Below are positions 27,228-40,046 of a stretch of DNA of 64,000 nucleotides, piece after piece. The translations under genes were made by a program, and so were the position numbers. Each line of letters begins with the position of its first letter. Position 1 is the first letter of the stretch. Location: NCBI GenBank assembly GCA_025506515.1, contig CM046452.1:98798311-98862310 (forward strand). Direction: 5' to 3'. The notes beneath the pieces were generated by a model, which did no database searches, had not been told where the DNA came from, and saw only the letters and a list, made by a program, of their open reading frames with translations. Source of the DNA: Flaveria trinervia (Eukaryota > Streptophyta > Magnoliopsida > Asterales > Asteraceae).

Positions 27228-27777
27228 TGTCACACCTCGACCAAAGCGGCGGAACATGCCGGGGCGCAACTAAGATTGTTCAAATGCACATGACACTATT
27301 AAAGTGACAATATTTAATCAACTCATTCATTTCATAACATGTTCTTACAAACACAAGAAAATAAATAGTTCTTAACTAATAACCTAACGGTCCAAAATAT
27401 AGTAACGTCTTTAATCTTCAATCACCGACAATCAAACCTGTAGCATTGCATAAAATATGTTTTGTCAACATGTATGTGGTGAGCAATTTCATGACTTTAT
27501 AATATAACATAAGGCAAAAATCCACAACTCAAATATGTGAAGCCGTAAATAAAACGACAATTGTGGGGTATATAGATCATAAATAAATGAGGCGCATTTC
27601 TAATTGATAAAACTATCATATTACAAGGAGGAGCGTATGATCATACTTATTTAGGATGAGGATGAGGATAACCGATCAAAAGCAATAAACATGTAACAAT
27701 TAATCATATGAGGTATATACATACAATTGGACATTATTCTAAGCAACACATAACCTAGAGGTTGGGTTGAGGATCTA
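27228..27777 (-). mobile_element. Older gypsy LTR, 3' part (interrupted)
   Basis: It starts TGTCACACCTCGACC on the plus strand, which is an LTR 3' end in minus orientation. It is interrupted at 27777 by the young Tekay element and continues at 38404. No PBS lies beside its left end, which suggests a solo LTR. Confidence 0.65.
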
Positions 27778-30088
27778 TGTCACACCCTCAAATTCCACAA
27801 ACGGGGTATTACCATTAGGCGTGTGACTTCCAGGATCTCAGCCACTAGTTACACCAAACGACACGTTGGTTATAAAACAATAATTACTTATAAAACTTGA
27901 ATTCATCAAAGACTAGTTTTAAACGTGGACATAATAGAAGTCGCGGAAGCATAGTAAATATTAGTTGTTTAAATGGCGCAACACGCGCAAACCGAATAAA
28001 TAAAATTCACTGAAAAACGATAAATAAATCACGTGGATAATAATGCATGAATGAAATGCTCCTAAGCGTGCGCGTCTTGTGAACCTGAAAGAAACATGCT
28101 AAAGTGTCAACACAAGGTTGGTGAGTTCACAGGTTTTGATAAATAGAACATAACAGTAACTGATGCAGTAATTAAAAATAATATCAGTAGTAGCTAGTCT
28201 ACTCAACAAGTTACTAAGTGTATGAAGTTTGCAACCGACGCTGACAACGTAAAGAAATGCCTCGGCTATGAACACCGTCACAGCAACAGAAATTAGGTCA
28301 ATTAAACACCCGTTTGACGAACGTTGTGCTAGCGCGACTAGCCCGGGTGGGGTTTGTCAAACCCAGTAGCTACTCAGAATTACCTCGCTAGAGTACATAT
28401 ATTAACGGTTCGAAAGTGAGGACTTAAACATGGTGTCACACTAGTAAACAAGTGATATTAAAGTAATACTGATCAGGTGAAAATACGTTTGGAACACACG
28501 TTTCTTCCACCCCAAAGAAAATAGGTAAACGGGGCTGAGAACTCACCTTGGATGCACAGAAATTAATAATCAAAAGCACAAACGTTTTAAGATTCCGATT
28601 AACCTGGAATTCATTACTATACGCAATCAATATTAATACTTAATAATGAAATCGTACGGTTTCGCGTTTCACGACTCGGTTATAGTACAATGCCGGTTGA
28701 CGATAGAGTTCCCACGTTCAAACGAATATCAACACGTACAACCATAAATCAAGAACCCAATATACATGTATAGGCTAATTCATAATACATTACAAAGAAA
28801 AATCCTTTATATATATATATATATACAATACACTCACATGCACAACAAAATCTAATATGTGAATTATACTTATATTCACACACTACATATGCATGTGTTA
28901 TCACATTATGCATACACACAAAGCAACCCCATAATATACATATGAACATTCACTACTTGCACACATACTGTCGCATGCATACATACTATATTAAAACACA
29001 ACCACATATTCAACAATAATAAAATATATATATACACGAACACATAACAGAAGCATACATACATATATATATATACGCAGAACATATATAGATATATACA
29101 TACATCGCAGCATACATACGAATCGCATACATACATTTATGCACACGCAGAACATAGACACACACATTATATATATATACACAGAATACATACATATATA
29201 CACATGCGGCAGAAGGTAACGCCCAAGAACATCCTCGGGTTCTAAACCCAAGCATTCTTCTCGGTTCACAGCCACTGCACACAAGAACACACGCAAGACA
29301 ACACCACCGGGGCCGAAGTTGCACCCGATGACACACCCGATCACACCCATAATTCGCAGATTACATACACACACAAAATCGCAGAAACACACACATTCAT
29401 AATCGCATCACACACACACACATGAATAACTACGAGAACCCACACCAACATCACTACATCACATAACATATACGCATATGCAAATACACCGGAACGTAAC
29501 ATAACAACCACAACCACCAAGCCAACCCGAGCATTGTACACCGAACGCGAAAACGTAGTCTAAGATCAAAGTAACGAATGAGAAATCTAACCGAACAAGA
29601 TGCGAAACAGTTTCGATGATGTCGTAGGCTGCTGGAGCGACGACGGTTGCCGAATGAATGACGGTTGTCTAGAGAAGGATTGCCGGAGGTACGTAACAAG
29701 GAACGGGTCGGTGAGGCTCGCACTCGGTGAGGAGGTCGACGGTAGCAGGAGTTTTGATGATGAAAGCGGCTGCCGTGAGATAGGGTTACGATGTGAAGAA
29801 TACTCGGTTAAGGAGGTTGGTTATAAAGAGGATTATACTTTCCAATTTGCCATAACAAGTCCCTACAATTTTCCAAAATTGCATTTTATGTTGGTTGGAT
29901 TTAGTTAGTGAGTTTAATTTGAAAGGTTGGTTATGTTTAGTTAGTATTTACATTATCAAATATTTATTTAATAAAAATTATTATTACTTATAGTCATAAC
30001 TCGGTTAGTCATATTTGATTAATTATAACATAATGGAGAGAGGTTAGGTTAAGTGAGCGAGGTTAACCTGAAAACTCAGGTTGTCACA
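27778..30088 (-). repeat. Tekay 3' LTR
   Basis: The LTR is 2311 bp. On the minus strand a TATA box (TTTATAA at 29821-29827) lies about 260 bp from the U3 start, so U3 is short and R-U5 is about 2 kb. The middle (about 28750-29480) is CA/TA-rich low-complexity DNA. Open frames inside it, including a plus-strand one at 29600-29908, occur in both LTRs but carry no recognisable domain. Confidence 0.95.
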
Positions 30089-30124
30089 TCATTCCCTTGT
30101 TGAAGAATTTTCGTCCCGAAAATT
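30089..30124 (-). promoter_or_regulatory. Tekay PPT with upstream hairpin
   Basis: On the minus strand CAACAAGGGAATGA abuts the 3' LTR. Just before it AATTTTCG and CGAAAATT (30106-30124) form a perfect 8-bp stem with a 3-base loop. This is the plus-strand priming site. Confidence 0.75.
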
Positions 30125-30238
30125 AGAACATCTGATGGTAGATTTAACAACAATGATAGGAGGTTATAAGCTCCCTTATGATAGGGTTTCTGATATTTCT
30201 GAAATAAACCCAAATAAAGAACATAAGGTTTCATGAGA

Positions 30239-30283
30239 GTTGTGACATCATCCCCTTGTTGAAGGGAATTTCGTCTCGAAATT
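30239..30283 (-). repeat. Second, internal copy of the PPT/hairpin module
   Basis: A near copy of the PPT region lies about 159 bp inside: hairpin AATTTCG/CGAAATT (30267-30283), purine run CAACAAGGGGATGA, then TGTCACAAC, imitating the LTR start TGTGACAAC. It lies after the pol stop, in non-coding DNA. Confidence 0.7.
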
Positions 30284-30310
30284 GAAAGAAAAGATATCTT
30301 GAATAATACC

Positions 30311-33300
30311 TTAAGAAGTTGATGCTTGATCTTTGAACAATTGCGGATATTTCTTCCTCATTTGATCCTCGCGTTCCCAAGTAAACTCCGGCCCACGCTT
30401 TGAGTCCCACCTAACGCGCACAATTGGAATCTTGCTACGCCTTAGGGTTTTGACTTCTCGATCCATAATCTCAACTGGTTTTTCAATGAAACGAAGCTGT
30501 TCATCAATCTCCAGTTCCTCTAACGGAACGACGAGTGATTCATCAGATAAACATTTTCTCAGATTAGACACGTGAAACACATTATGTATTCCACTTAGCT
30601 CTTCCGGTAAATTCAACTGGTAGGCTACTGGACCAACCCGTTTGACAATCTCAAATGGTCCAACGTATCTGGGTTTAGTTTGCCACGCTTTCCAAAGCGT
30701 ATCACTCCCTTCCAGGGTGAGACTTTTAGGAGTACTTTATCACCAATCTGAAATTCCAATGGTTTACGACGCTTGTCGGCGTAACTCTTTTGTCGATCAC
30801 GTGCCGCTGCCATTCGGTTACGTATCTGCACGATCTTCTCAGTAGTCTCGTGCACAAGCTCAGGACCTGTCAGTTGGCTTTCTCCAACTTCTCTGCCCAA
30901 CAAATAGGTGATCGGCACTTACGTCCATACAGTGCCTCAAATGGAGCTGCCTTGATTGAGGTGTGATAACTGTTATTATAGGAAAACTCAACCAATGGTA
31001 AATGAGTTTCCCAGTTGCTGCCAAAGTCAATTACACAGGCACGCAACATATCTTCCAATGTCTGAATTGTACGCTCACTCTGACCATCGGTTTGTGGATG
31101 ATACGCAGTACTCATGTCCAACCGCGTCCCCAATGATCGTTGTAAGGATTGCCAGAAATGAGAAGTGAACCGAGCGTCACGATCAGATATGATAGATACC
31201 GGTACACCATGCCGGGAAACTATTTCTCTTAGATAAATCCGTGTTAACTTATCCATCCGATCAGCCTCTCGGATTGCTAGGAAGTGAGCGGATTTTGTTA
31301 AGCGATCTACTATGACCCATATGGTATCGCATCCGCTGGGAGTTCTTGGTAACTTCGTAACGAAGTCCATCGAGATCTGCTCCCATTTCCAAACTGGAAG
31401 TTCCGGTTGTTGAAGTAAACCAGATGGCCTCTGATATTCCACCTTAACCTTGGAGCAAGTTAAACATTTGCTTACATAGGTGGCAACCTCAGCTTTCATG
31501 TTAGGCCACCAATAACACTCTTTCAGATCATGGTACATTTTATCTGAACCCGGATGAACTGAATAGCGTGACTTATGAGCTTCATCCATTACCAGTTCTC
31601 GTAAATTCCCGTATTGTGGTATCCAGATCCGTTCCATGAAATAACGGATTCCATCCGTCTTGGTCTCTAATTGTCTCTCCATACCTCGCATGTATTCTGC
31701 TTTTAGGTTCTCAACCTTCAAAGCCTCAGATTGGGCAGCCTTGATTTGTTCTGGTAGGTCGGAGTGAATGGTCAATTGTAATGCACGTACTCGACGAGGT
31801 TTAGGGGTGTCTTTGCGACTGAGGGCGTCGGCTACCACATTGGCCTTACCCGGGTGATACTTGATGGCACAGTCGTAATCATTGAGTAGCTCTAGCCATC
31901 GTCGTTGTCGCATATTCAGCTCTTTTTGGTCATATATGTGCTGGAGACTCTTGTGGTCTGTATAGATCGTGCACTTAGTTCCATATAAGTAGTGCCTCCA
32001 AATCTTCAAAGCAAACACTACCGCTCCTAGTTCCAGATCATGCGTCGTGTAATTCTTCTCGTGCACTTTAAGTTGTCTAGACGCATAAGCAATGACATTG
32101 TTGCGTTGCATCAACACACATCCCAAACCCTGGATGGATGCGTCACAATAAACAACAAAGTCATCTGTTCCTTCTGGCAAGGCTAGGATCGGTGCACTGC
32201 AGAGCTTGTCCTTAAGTGTCTGAAATGCTGATTCCTCTTGGCTGCCCCATTTGTAGATGGTTCCCTTGTGAGTTAGGGCAGTTAGAGGTTGGGCTAACTT
32301 TGAGAATCCCTCGATAAATCGTCTGTAATAACCTGCCAAACCAAGGAATTGTCGCACCTCAGTAGGCGTTTTTGGTGCCGGCCAATCCTTGATTGCTTCA
32401 ATCTTTGAAGGATCTACGTGTATACCCTTTTTGTTCACTACATGACCAAGGAACTGCACTTCTCGCATCCAGAAGTCACATTTCGAGAACTTTGCATATA
32501 ATTGTTCATTCTTCAGCAATTCCAGAATGATTCTCAGATGTTCCTCATGATCCTCCTCATTCTGAGAGTAAATTAGTATGTCATCAATAAAGACGATGAC
32601 AAACTTATCCAAATAAGGTTTGCAGACACGGTTCATGAGGTCCAAAAAACTGCTGGGGCATTAGTTAATCCAAAAGGCATTACTGTGAACTCATAGTGCC
32701 CATAACGTGTCCGGAATGCCGTCTTCGAGATGTCTTCCTCCCGGACTCGAAGCTGATGATAACCTGATCTCAGGTCAATCTTAGAATAGCAACTTGATCC
32801 TTGCAACTGGTCGAACAGATCATCAATGCGCGGGAGAGGATATCTGTTCTTGATTGTCACTCTGTTTAGTTCTCGGTAATCGATACACATTCTGAAGGTT
32901 CCATCTTTCTTCCTCACGAATAGTACTGGAGCTCCCCAGGGTGAAGAGCTGGGACGTATGAATTCCTTGTCCAGCAATTCTTGCAATTGCTTAGACAGCT
33001 CTTGTAGTTCATTCGGTGCCAAACGGTACGGCGCCCGAGCGATCGGAGCTGCTCCAGGTGCTAATTCAATCTGAAACTCTACTTGCCTGTGTGGGGGTAG
33101 TCCAGGTAGGTCCTCGGGAAATACCTCCGGAAAGTCTCTAACTATAGGGATGTCTTCCAGTCGTTTCTCCTCAGTAGTCTTTTCGGTGACTAGGGCTAAA
33201 ATCGCCGGATGTCCTTTCTTCAAAAACTTCTGAGCTCTCATGTATGAAATGATGCCCACTACTGCACCACTCCTGTCGCCTTCTACGGTGAGTATCTTTC

Positions 33301-33700
33301 CATCAGGCAAAAGTAGTCGAACAAGTTTCTCATGACAAATGATTTCGGCTTGGTTCTTAGACAACCAATCCATGCCGACAACAACATCAAAACTACCGAG
33401 TGTAATAGACAATAGGTCAATATCGAAATCATGCCCAGATAGACTAATCTTACAATCTCTGTATATACGTGAAGACTCAATGATCTTACCGTCTGCTATT
33501 TCTACTGTATAGTTGGTATCTAGGGCTACAGAATTATCATCTAGCAATTTACTGAACTTATGCGAAATGAAACTCTTATCAGCACCAGAATCAAATAGTA
33601 CGGAAGCAAAGCAACCATTGATGGGAAATTTACCAGTTACAGTGGAAGGATCATTACGAGCCTCACCTGAACCAATGATGAAAGCTCTTCCCTTGGCTCC
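30311..33700 (-). CDS. pol: Tekay Pol (PR-RT-RH-INT-chromodomain)
   Basis: Polyprotein for copying and integrating the element. Protease: VLFDSGADKSFI (about 33600). RT: RMCIDYRELN, YPLPRIDDLFDQL, SKIDLRSGYHQLR, MPFGLTNAPAVF and the catalytic FIDDILIYS. RNase H: VVYCDASIQGLG, ending HPGKANVVADALSR. Integrase: HHCC-like zinc region near HPGSDKMYHDLK and CLTCSKVK, core SMDFVTKLP, ISDRDARFTS and AYHPQTDGQSERT. The chromodomain-type end is VRVRWDSKRGPEFTWERED, to a stop at 30311. Three one- or two-base frame breaks are seen, near 32640 (RT), 30890 and 30660 (integrase). The domain content is complete, so these may be sequence errors and the element could be coding-competent; this needs resequencing. 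Confidence 0.93.
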
Positions 33701-34853
33701 ACCATTACCGTTCTTATCGTTATTTCCACTGCCATTGCCATTGCGGTTATCAGCACCATTACCGCCACCATTGTTCTTCCTCAGTTTTGGGCAATACCTC
33801 TTGATGTGCCCGGTCTGACCACACTCATAGCAGCCTCTTTGTTCGTTCCTCTGGGCCGGCTGTCTAGATGTCATATTCATCCTGCAATCTCTAGCAGCAT
33901 GGCCAAATGTACCACACCGCTCACAAGTATTCTTTTTGCAGTTCCCGTTGTGATGGTAGTTGCATCTGTTACACTTAGGTAACGTCCCAGAGTAGCCACC
34001 ACTCTGCTGAGATGAGGACGAGGATGATTGATGAGATGAGCGATAGTTGTCAAACTTCCGTGACTGTTGAGGTTGCGGTTGAGAGTTGTTCTGCTTGTTG
34101 GTGGAACCAGATTCCCATTTCCTCTTGTTGTTACTGTCTGAAGGGGTCGAGGTCGAACCTCGTGGAGGCAGTTTACCTTGGATGACGGCCTGGTCAGTCA
34201 GCCTATGGGCCAACCTGATTGCCTCCTGTATGGTGTCTGGTTTGGAAGCAGTGACCATACCCTGAATCTCGGGTGACAGACCGTGCAAATACCTCTCAAT
34301 CCTTAGTGAAGGAGGGTCGACCATGTTAGGGCATAGGGTAGCAAGCTCGTGAGATCGAGTGGTGTACGCCTCGATTTCGGAGCCTGTCATCTTTAGGTTC
34401 CAGAACTCAGTTTCTAATTTCTGCACCTCACTCCGGGGCAGTACTCCTCTTTCATCAGGGTCTTGAAGTCATTCCAGGTCGTCTGGTTTGCAATTTCAAC
34501 GCCCAACATCTGGACTTGAGCGTTCCACCAAGATAATGCAGCACCGTTCAGGGTGCCAGTGGCGTACTTAACCCGATTTGCCACCGGGCAGTTGCACATT
34601 TCGAACACTGATTCGAGTTTTTCAAACCAGCGTAGGAGTCCCACAGCTCCTTCTGCTCCAGTGAATGGATTGGGTTTACAATCCATGAAAGTCTTAAACG
34701 TGCATACCCCTTGTCCGATTGGAGTGGCGTGCGGTTTGAGGTTCGGATTTGCGAGAGCATCAGCCACGTGTTGGTTGATTAAAGCTGCTAGTTCGGCAGG
34801 GGTCATGTTAATGGTACCACGACCACGTTCGCGTCCTCGCCAGTTCCAGACAT
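33700..34853 (-). CDS. gag: Tekay Gag
   Basis: Structural nucleocapsid precursor that packages the element RNA in cytoplasmic particles. The likely start is the ATG at 34853 (MSG..., before an RGRERGRG stretch; one base appears missing just after it), with an in-frame internal Met at 34806 (MTPAELAALINQ). Visible parts: the retrotransposon gag domain (RWFEKLESVFEMC, TGTLNGAALSWWN, WNDFKTLMKEEYCP), a C4-to-C5 homopolymer break near 34430, then KLETEFWNLKM and LHGLSPEIQGMV, a Gln/Ser-rich linker, and zinc knuckles (CERCGTFGHAARDC, CYECGQTGHIKRYC). It reads on into protease without a stop, so Gag and Pol are one frame. Confidence 0.9.
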
Positions 34854-35126
34854 TCTTAACAATCACAACATACAAAAATAAGCAATATGCAACATATCCA
34901 CTTCATTTAAGTACAAGTAATTAAAAGAATTTAGCACACACAACTAATAAGTTCAAATAATAATTTTTGATTAAATAAATTGTAAGTACGCATACAATTA
35001 ATCAAATCAAATACTAAAATCCAAAAGTATCAGTCAGATGGAAAACAACCCTTCCCATCTAGGTGTGAAACGAAATAAGTCCAATGGATAACAGAATTAA
35101 TGAAAGAAAAGAATAAATGAGGAAGT

Positions 35127-35894
35127 CAGTGAGAGTCAACAGATCCGTCGTTGTTTTCCGCCTCGTCATCAGGCTGCTCCTCGGGTTCTTCTTCTGGCTC
35201 TTCCTCAGGGTCTTCTTCCTCGGTTCTTCCTCGAGTTCTTCCTCCGGTGCTTCCTCGGTTTCTTCTTCCTCCGGTGCTTCCTCGGTTTCTTCTTCCTCCG
35301 GTGCTGCTTCTGGTTCAGGCACTGCGTTCTGAGCGAAGACTTGAGATTCCACAATTCCTAGTCGCTGGTCTGTGTTTTCGGCCCCCCGACCAGTCCATTA
35401 TAACGATCTATTAGGTCATTGTGGTATTCCAAGAAGTTATCGAATCGAGTCTCGAATCGTTCGAGTTTCTCCGTAGTCCTAGTCGATGTTTTCTTTAGTT
35501 CTGCATTTTCCTTCGCGAGTGCGGCCACACGCTTACGCTGCAAATGCACCGTGGCTGCCAAAGCAGCTATAGCCTGCTCTGGAGGGCAAGGAAGAGGTGG
35601 TAACGTAGGGGCATTAGGGTCCCTACCAGCAGTGGATCTAGTGCGTGGGCGGTTTTCGAGAGGTGGGGGTACATTCTTCTCTAGAATGAGATCAGTAATG
35701 TACTGTGGATAGCACTCCCACCTATGTACCGGTGGGTACTCGGGTAAAGCAAAAGGTTGATCGTAATCGAGTCTCTCATTATTATTATAACGTAAGGGCC
35801 AGACACAGGAGTTCTCAGAGGAAGGAATGTGATCGTAATAGATAGGCCTCTTGCCTCGAGAAGATGATGATGGCGCTGAAGAAGATGATGCCAT
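35127..35894 (-). CDS. Extra sense-strand ORF upstream of Tekay gag
   Basis: This is not a standard gag or pol domain. From ATG at 35894 (MASSSSAPSSSS) the open frame encodes a Ser-rich start, a segment with YDHIPSSENSCVWPLRY and VHRWECYPQYITDLIL, a Pro-rich region, and a helical, probably coiled-coil stretch (HLQRKRVAALAKENAELKK to DRYNGLVGG). That frame ends at 35358 after a G6 run. A shifted frame continues with Glu/Pro-rich repeats (from about 35352) and, after a second shift near 35190, runs acidic to a stop near 35127. The acidic repeats are coherent across these breaks, so one protein of about 255 aa is likely, with one-base indels. It lies between PBS and gag, in the sense direction. 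Function is unknown; nucleic-acid or Gag interaction is only a guess. Confidence 0.6.
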
Positions 35895-36068
35895 TCTGCA
35901 AGAACCGCTCACGGAAGTGAGCAACATCAAGAAATCCAGCAAGTAAAGCAAACACAAGGCCAACGAACAACCTAATCGTGTCTATATGCGTGTAACTAAG
36001 GCATCAGGCTATAGTCTAAATGCAATGCAAATGTGATGCAATTTTTAATTTAGTTCGCTATAACCGTT

Positions 36069-36081
36069 GGCTCTGATACCA
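36069..36081 (-). other. Primer binding site (tRNA-iMet)
   Basis: On the minus strand TGGTATCAGAGCC starts three bases (GAT) inside the 5' LTR end. It is complementary to the 3' end of initiator tRNA-Met, the usual primer of plant Tekay and many other LTR elements. Confidence 0.93.
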
Positions 36082-36084
36082 ATC

Positions 36085-38398
36085 TGTCACACCCTCAAAT
36101 TCCACAAACGGGGTATTACCATTAGGCGTGTGACTTCCAGGATCTCAGCACTAGTTACACCAAACGACACGTTGGTTATAAAACATAATTTACTTATAAA
36201 ACTTGAATTCATCAAAGACTAGTTTTAAACGTGGACATAATAGAAGTCGCGGAAGCATAGTAAATATTAGTTGTTTAAATGGCGCAACACGCGCAAACCG
36301 AATAAATAAAATTCACTGAAAAACGATAAATAAATCACGTGGATAATATGCATGAATGAAATGCTCCTAAGCGTGCGCGTCTTGTGAACCTGAAAGAAAC
36401 ATGCTAAAGTGTCAACACAAGGTTGGTGAGTTCACAGGTTTTGATAAATAGAACATAACAGTAACTGATGCAGTAATTAAAAATAATATCAGTAGTTAGC
36501 TAGTCTACTCAACAAGTTACTAAGTGTATGAAGTTCGCAACCGACGCTGACAACGTAAAGAAATGCCTCGGCTATGAACACCGGTCACAGCAACAGAAAT
36601 TAGGTCAATTAAACACCGTTTGACGAACGTTGTGCTAGCGCGACTAGCCGGGTGGGTTTGTCAAACCCAGTAGATCTACTCAGAATTACCTCGCTAGAGT
36701 ACATATATTAACGGTTCGAAAGTGAGGACTTAAACATGGTGTCACACTAGTAAACAAGTGATATTAAAGTAATACTGATCAGGTGAAAATACGTTTGGAA
36801 CACACGTTTCTTCCACCCCAAAGAAAATAGGTAAACGGGGCTGAGAACTCACCTTGGATGCACAGAAATTAATAATCAAAAGCACAAACGTTTTAAGATT
36901 CCGATTAACCTGGAATTCAATTACTATACGCAATCAATATTAAATACTTATAATGAAATCGTACGGTTTCGCGTTCACGACTCGGTTATAGTACAATGCC
37001 GGTTGACGATAGAGTTCCCACGTTCAAACGAATATCAACACGTACAACCCATAAATCAAGAACCCAATATACATGTATAGGCTAATTCATAATACAATTA
37101 CAAAGAAAAATCCTTTATATATATATATATGTATATACAATACACTCACATGCACAACAAAATCTAATATGTGAATTATACTTATATTCACACACTACAT
37201 ATGCATGTGTTATCACATTATGCATACACACAAAGCAACCCCATAATATACATATGAACATTCACTACTTGCACACATACTGTCGCATGCATACATACAT
37301 ATATTAAAACACAACCACATATTCACAATAATAAAATATATATACACGAACACATAACAGAAGCATACATACATATATATATATACGCAGAACATATATA
37401 GATATATACATACATCGCAGCATACATACGAATCGCATACATACATTTATGCACACGCAGAACATAGACACACACATTTATATATATATACCAGAATACA
37501 TACATATATACACATGCGGCAGAAGGTAACGCCCAAGAACATCCTCGGGTTCTAAACCCAAGCATTCTTCTCGGTTCACAGCCACTGCACACAAGAACAC
37601 ACGCAAGACAACACCACCGGGGCCGAAGTTGCACCCGATGACACACCCGATCACACCCATAATTCGCAGATTACATACACACACAAAATCGCAGAAACAC
37701 ACACATTCATAATCGCATCACACACACACCATGAATAACTACGAGAACCCACACCAACATCACTACATCACATAACATATACGCATATGCAAATACACCG
37801 AACGTAACATAACAACCACAACCACCAAGCCAACCCGAGCATTGTACACCGAACGCGAAAACGTAGTCTAAGATCAAAGTAACGAATGAGAAATCTAACC
37901 GAACAAGATGCGAAACAGTTTCGATGATGTCGTAGGCTGCTGGAGCGACGACGGTTGCCGAATGAATGACGGTTGTCTAGAGAAGGATTGCCGGAGGTAC
38001 GTAACAAGGAACGGGTCGGTGAGGCTCGCACTCGGTGAGAGGTCGACGGTAGCAGGAGTTTTGATGATGAAAGCGGCTGCCGTGAGATAGGTTACGATGT
38101 GAAGAATACTCGTTAAGGAGGTTGGTTATAAAGAGGAATTATACTTTCCAATTTGCCATAACAAGTCCCTACAATTTTCCAAAATTGCATTTTATGTTGG
38201 TTGGATTTAGTTAGTGAGTTTAATTTGAAAGGTTGGTTATGTTTAGTTAGTATTTACATTATCAAATATTTATTTATAATAAAAATTATTATTACTTAAT
38301 AGTCATAACTCGGTTAGTCATAATTTGATTAATTATAACATAATGGAGAGAGGTTAGGTTAAGTGAGCGAGGTTAACCTGAAAACTCAGGTTGTCACA
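36085..38398 (-). repeat. Tekay 5' LTR
   Basis: The LTR is 2314 bp and nearly identical to 27778-30088. The TATA box is at 38126-38132 on the minus strand and would drive the genomic RNA. Differences from the other LTR are chiefly single-base gains or losses. Confidence 0.95.
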
Positions 38399-38403
38399 AT
38401 CTA

Positions 38404-40046
38404 GGTGTTAAATCATTTTTTTTGGTTGAGTTAGTATGTTTGCTACCCCCCCAAAGTATAGAAGAGAAAACGAGGATGAAATTACTCACTTGGAAAAAAA
38501 ACGGCGCTGATAAATAAACTTAGAATAAAATCCTTAAGTAAGCGAGTCCGATGGTTTAACATGTGTGTCTTGTATTGAAAGATCTTGAGTAAGTATTGAG
38601 TCTTGAAGATAAAATATAAATGGTATAAAAGTTCATAAAAATAAGGCTTGGGTTTTCGGGAGTTTTAGTTATATTTTACAAAGTGTGTTTAAATAACGTA
38701 AGTATAAAACGAGTTTTACAAGAAAATGGGTCCTTGATGTTTAGTTTTACTCAACCATTGTAAAGTTTACATAAGGGAGTTGGTTTAGTGCTAGTGTGCA
38801 CGATCCCGTTAATGTAAGCATCAAGATCCGATTTACACTCTCTTAAACCCGAGTTTGAGACTTTAATTAATAAAGAAATTCGCTTAACCCGATCTTAGTA
38901 TAAAATCAAGTTTGGTTCCGTCATATCATAATATTATTAATATAAATAATATAAAGTGAAACATAAGTTAAAAAAGTTAGGAAAGATTTTTTGGCGTTTT
39001 GAACGGTGACTAGCTCGTTAAGACGATAAGTTCGACTTTACTCGGGTTTATTTTTATCCGAAACTTGATTTGAGCTAATTTTGTTCTAACACTTCCAAAA
39101 TCTTAAGTAATATGAGTAATATAAAGTAAAACATAACTAAAAAGATAAGTTGAACTTTTGGTGGTTTGAACATTGACTAACTCGTTAAAATGGCTGTTTG
39201 GTTTTACTCGGTTTTTACCCGAAACTTAGGTTCAAGCCAAGATTTATTCTACACCTCTATATCAACCATATAATAACTAAAATATCAAGAAAAACTCAGA
39301 TCTAAAGTGTTTGATGTAACATTGTCACTTAAAAGTTATTTAAAGTGCTTAAACGAGCGTTCAGTTTGGTTCGGTCTTTGACTCGGTATGAACCCGAGGA
39401 TGGTTACCAGATTTCCAAAACCATTGAACTGAAAAAATAAGGTAAAATTTCCAGATCTAAACTCAAACAAGAAAGTTAAGGGAGTCAACTTTCCAAAAAC
39501 GACCCAAATTGGTCTAAAATGCATAAATATGAGTTTGAATGCCCACAAGCCTTAAATAAAGATGAAACAGTTTTGTAAACATAAAATAACTTAGAAAAAC
39601 TAAAAAAATTCAAAAACACATACCAGAAATGATTTTAAATGCAAGGTTTGGTTCCGTTGACTTTTTAAAGTCAAACTTAAGCAAAAGTAGCTAGAACAAC
39701 TTACATGATCAAAACTTTTAGGAGAAGAAGATGAAAATGTGTAGGTGAAATGGGTGAGAATGAGTGGTATTTATAGGGAAATAGTAGGGTTTGAGGAAAT
39801 GGGTAATGCGTTTGTCCGGTGGGTAAAAGAGTGCACTTTCATTCTTTTATTTAAAATTAATTTTGATTTATATAAATTATGACCAGGTATAAAAACATGA
39901 TTGGAGGGTTCTAGAATAATTATGGGTTAGGTCTTGGTTGGTTTGGATGGTCAAAATACGAGTCCGAACCTTAAACGAGCTTAAACGAACCGAAAACGTT
40001 AAAAAAACTGATTTTGCTGAAACGAACTGTGGGTCACGTCACGACA
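38404..40046 (-). mobile_element. Older gypsy LTR, 5' part with TATA box
   Basis: This continues the LTR broken by the Tekay insertion. On the minus strand the U3 side opens TGTCGTGACG (from 40046), with a TATA box CTATAAATACC at about 39769-39776. Combined length is about 2.2 kb. The flanks (GTTTG left, AGTAT right) do not match, so a target duplication is not confirmed and the right border is tentative. Confidence 0.55.

Larger units (their letters stand above)
27778..38398 (-). mobile_element. Nearly intact Tekay-type Ty3/gypsy chromovirus
   Basis: The 10.6-kb element has LTRs at 27778-30088 (3' LTR) and 36085-38398 (5' LTR), both TGT...ACA. A perfect 5-bp target duplication ATCTA flanks it at 27773-27777 and 38399-38403. 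Order on the minus strand: 5' LTR, PBS, extra ORF, gag, protease, RT, RNase H, integrase, chromodomain, PPT, 3' LTR. The LTR copies differ mostly by one-base indels in homopolymers and very few substitutions, so the insertion is recent. The C-terminal chromodomain and long LTRs fit the Tekay (Del) lineage. It is inserted into an older LTR. Confidence 0.95.

Noticed and set aside
28749..29541. Minus-strand Cys/Tyr-rich open frames that look like small secreted cysteine-rich proteins
   Set aside because: They are translations of CA/TA microsatellite-like DNA inside the Tekay LTR, overlap each other in several frames, and recur in the second LTR copy with indels.
29600..29908. Plus-strand 102-codon frame in the Tekay LTR
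   Set aside because: It is antisense to the element, is disrupted in the other LTR copy by indels and has no recognisable domain.
33513..33818. Plus-strand 101-codon frame
   Set aside because: It is antisense to the Gly/Asn-rich gag-protease linker and zinc-knuckle region of Tekay.
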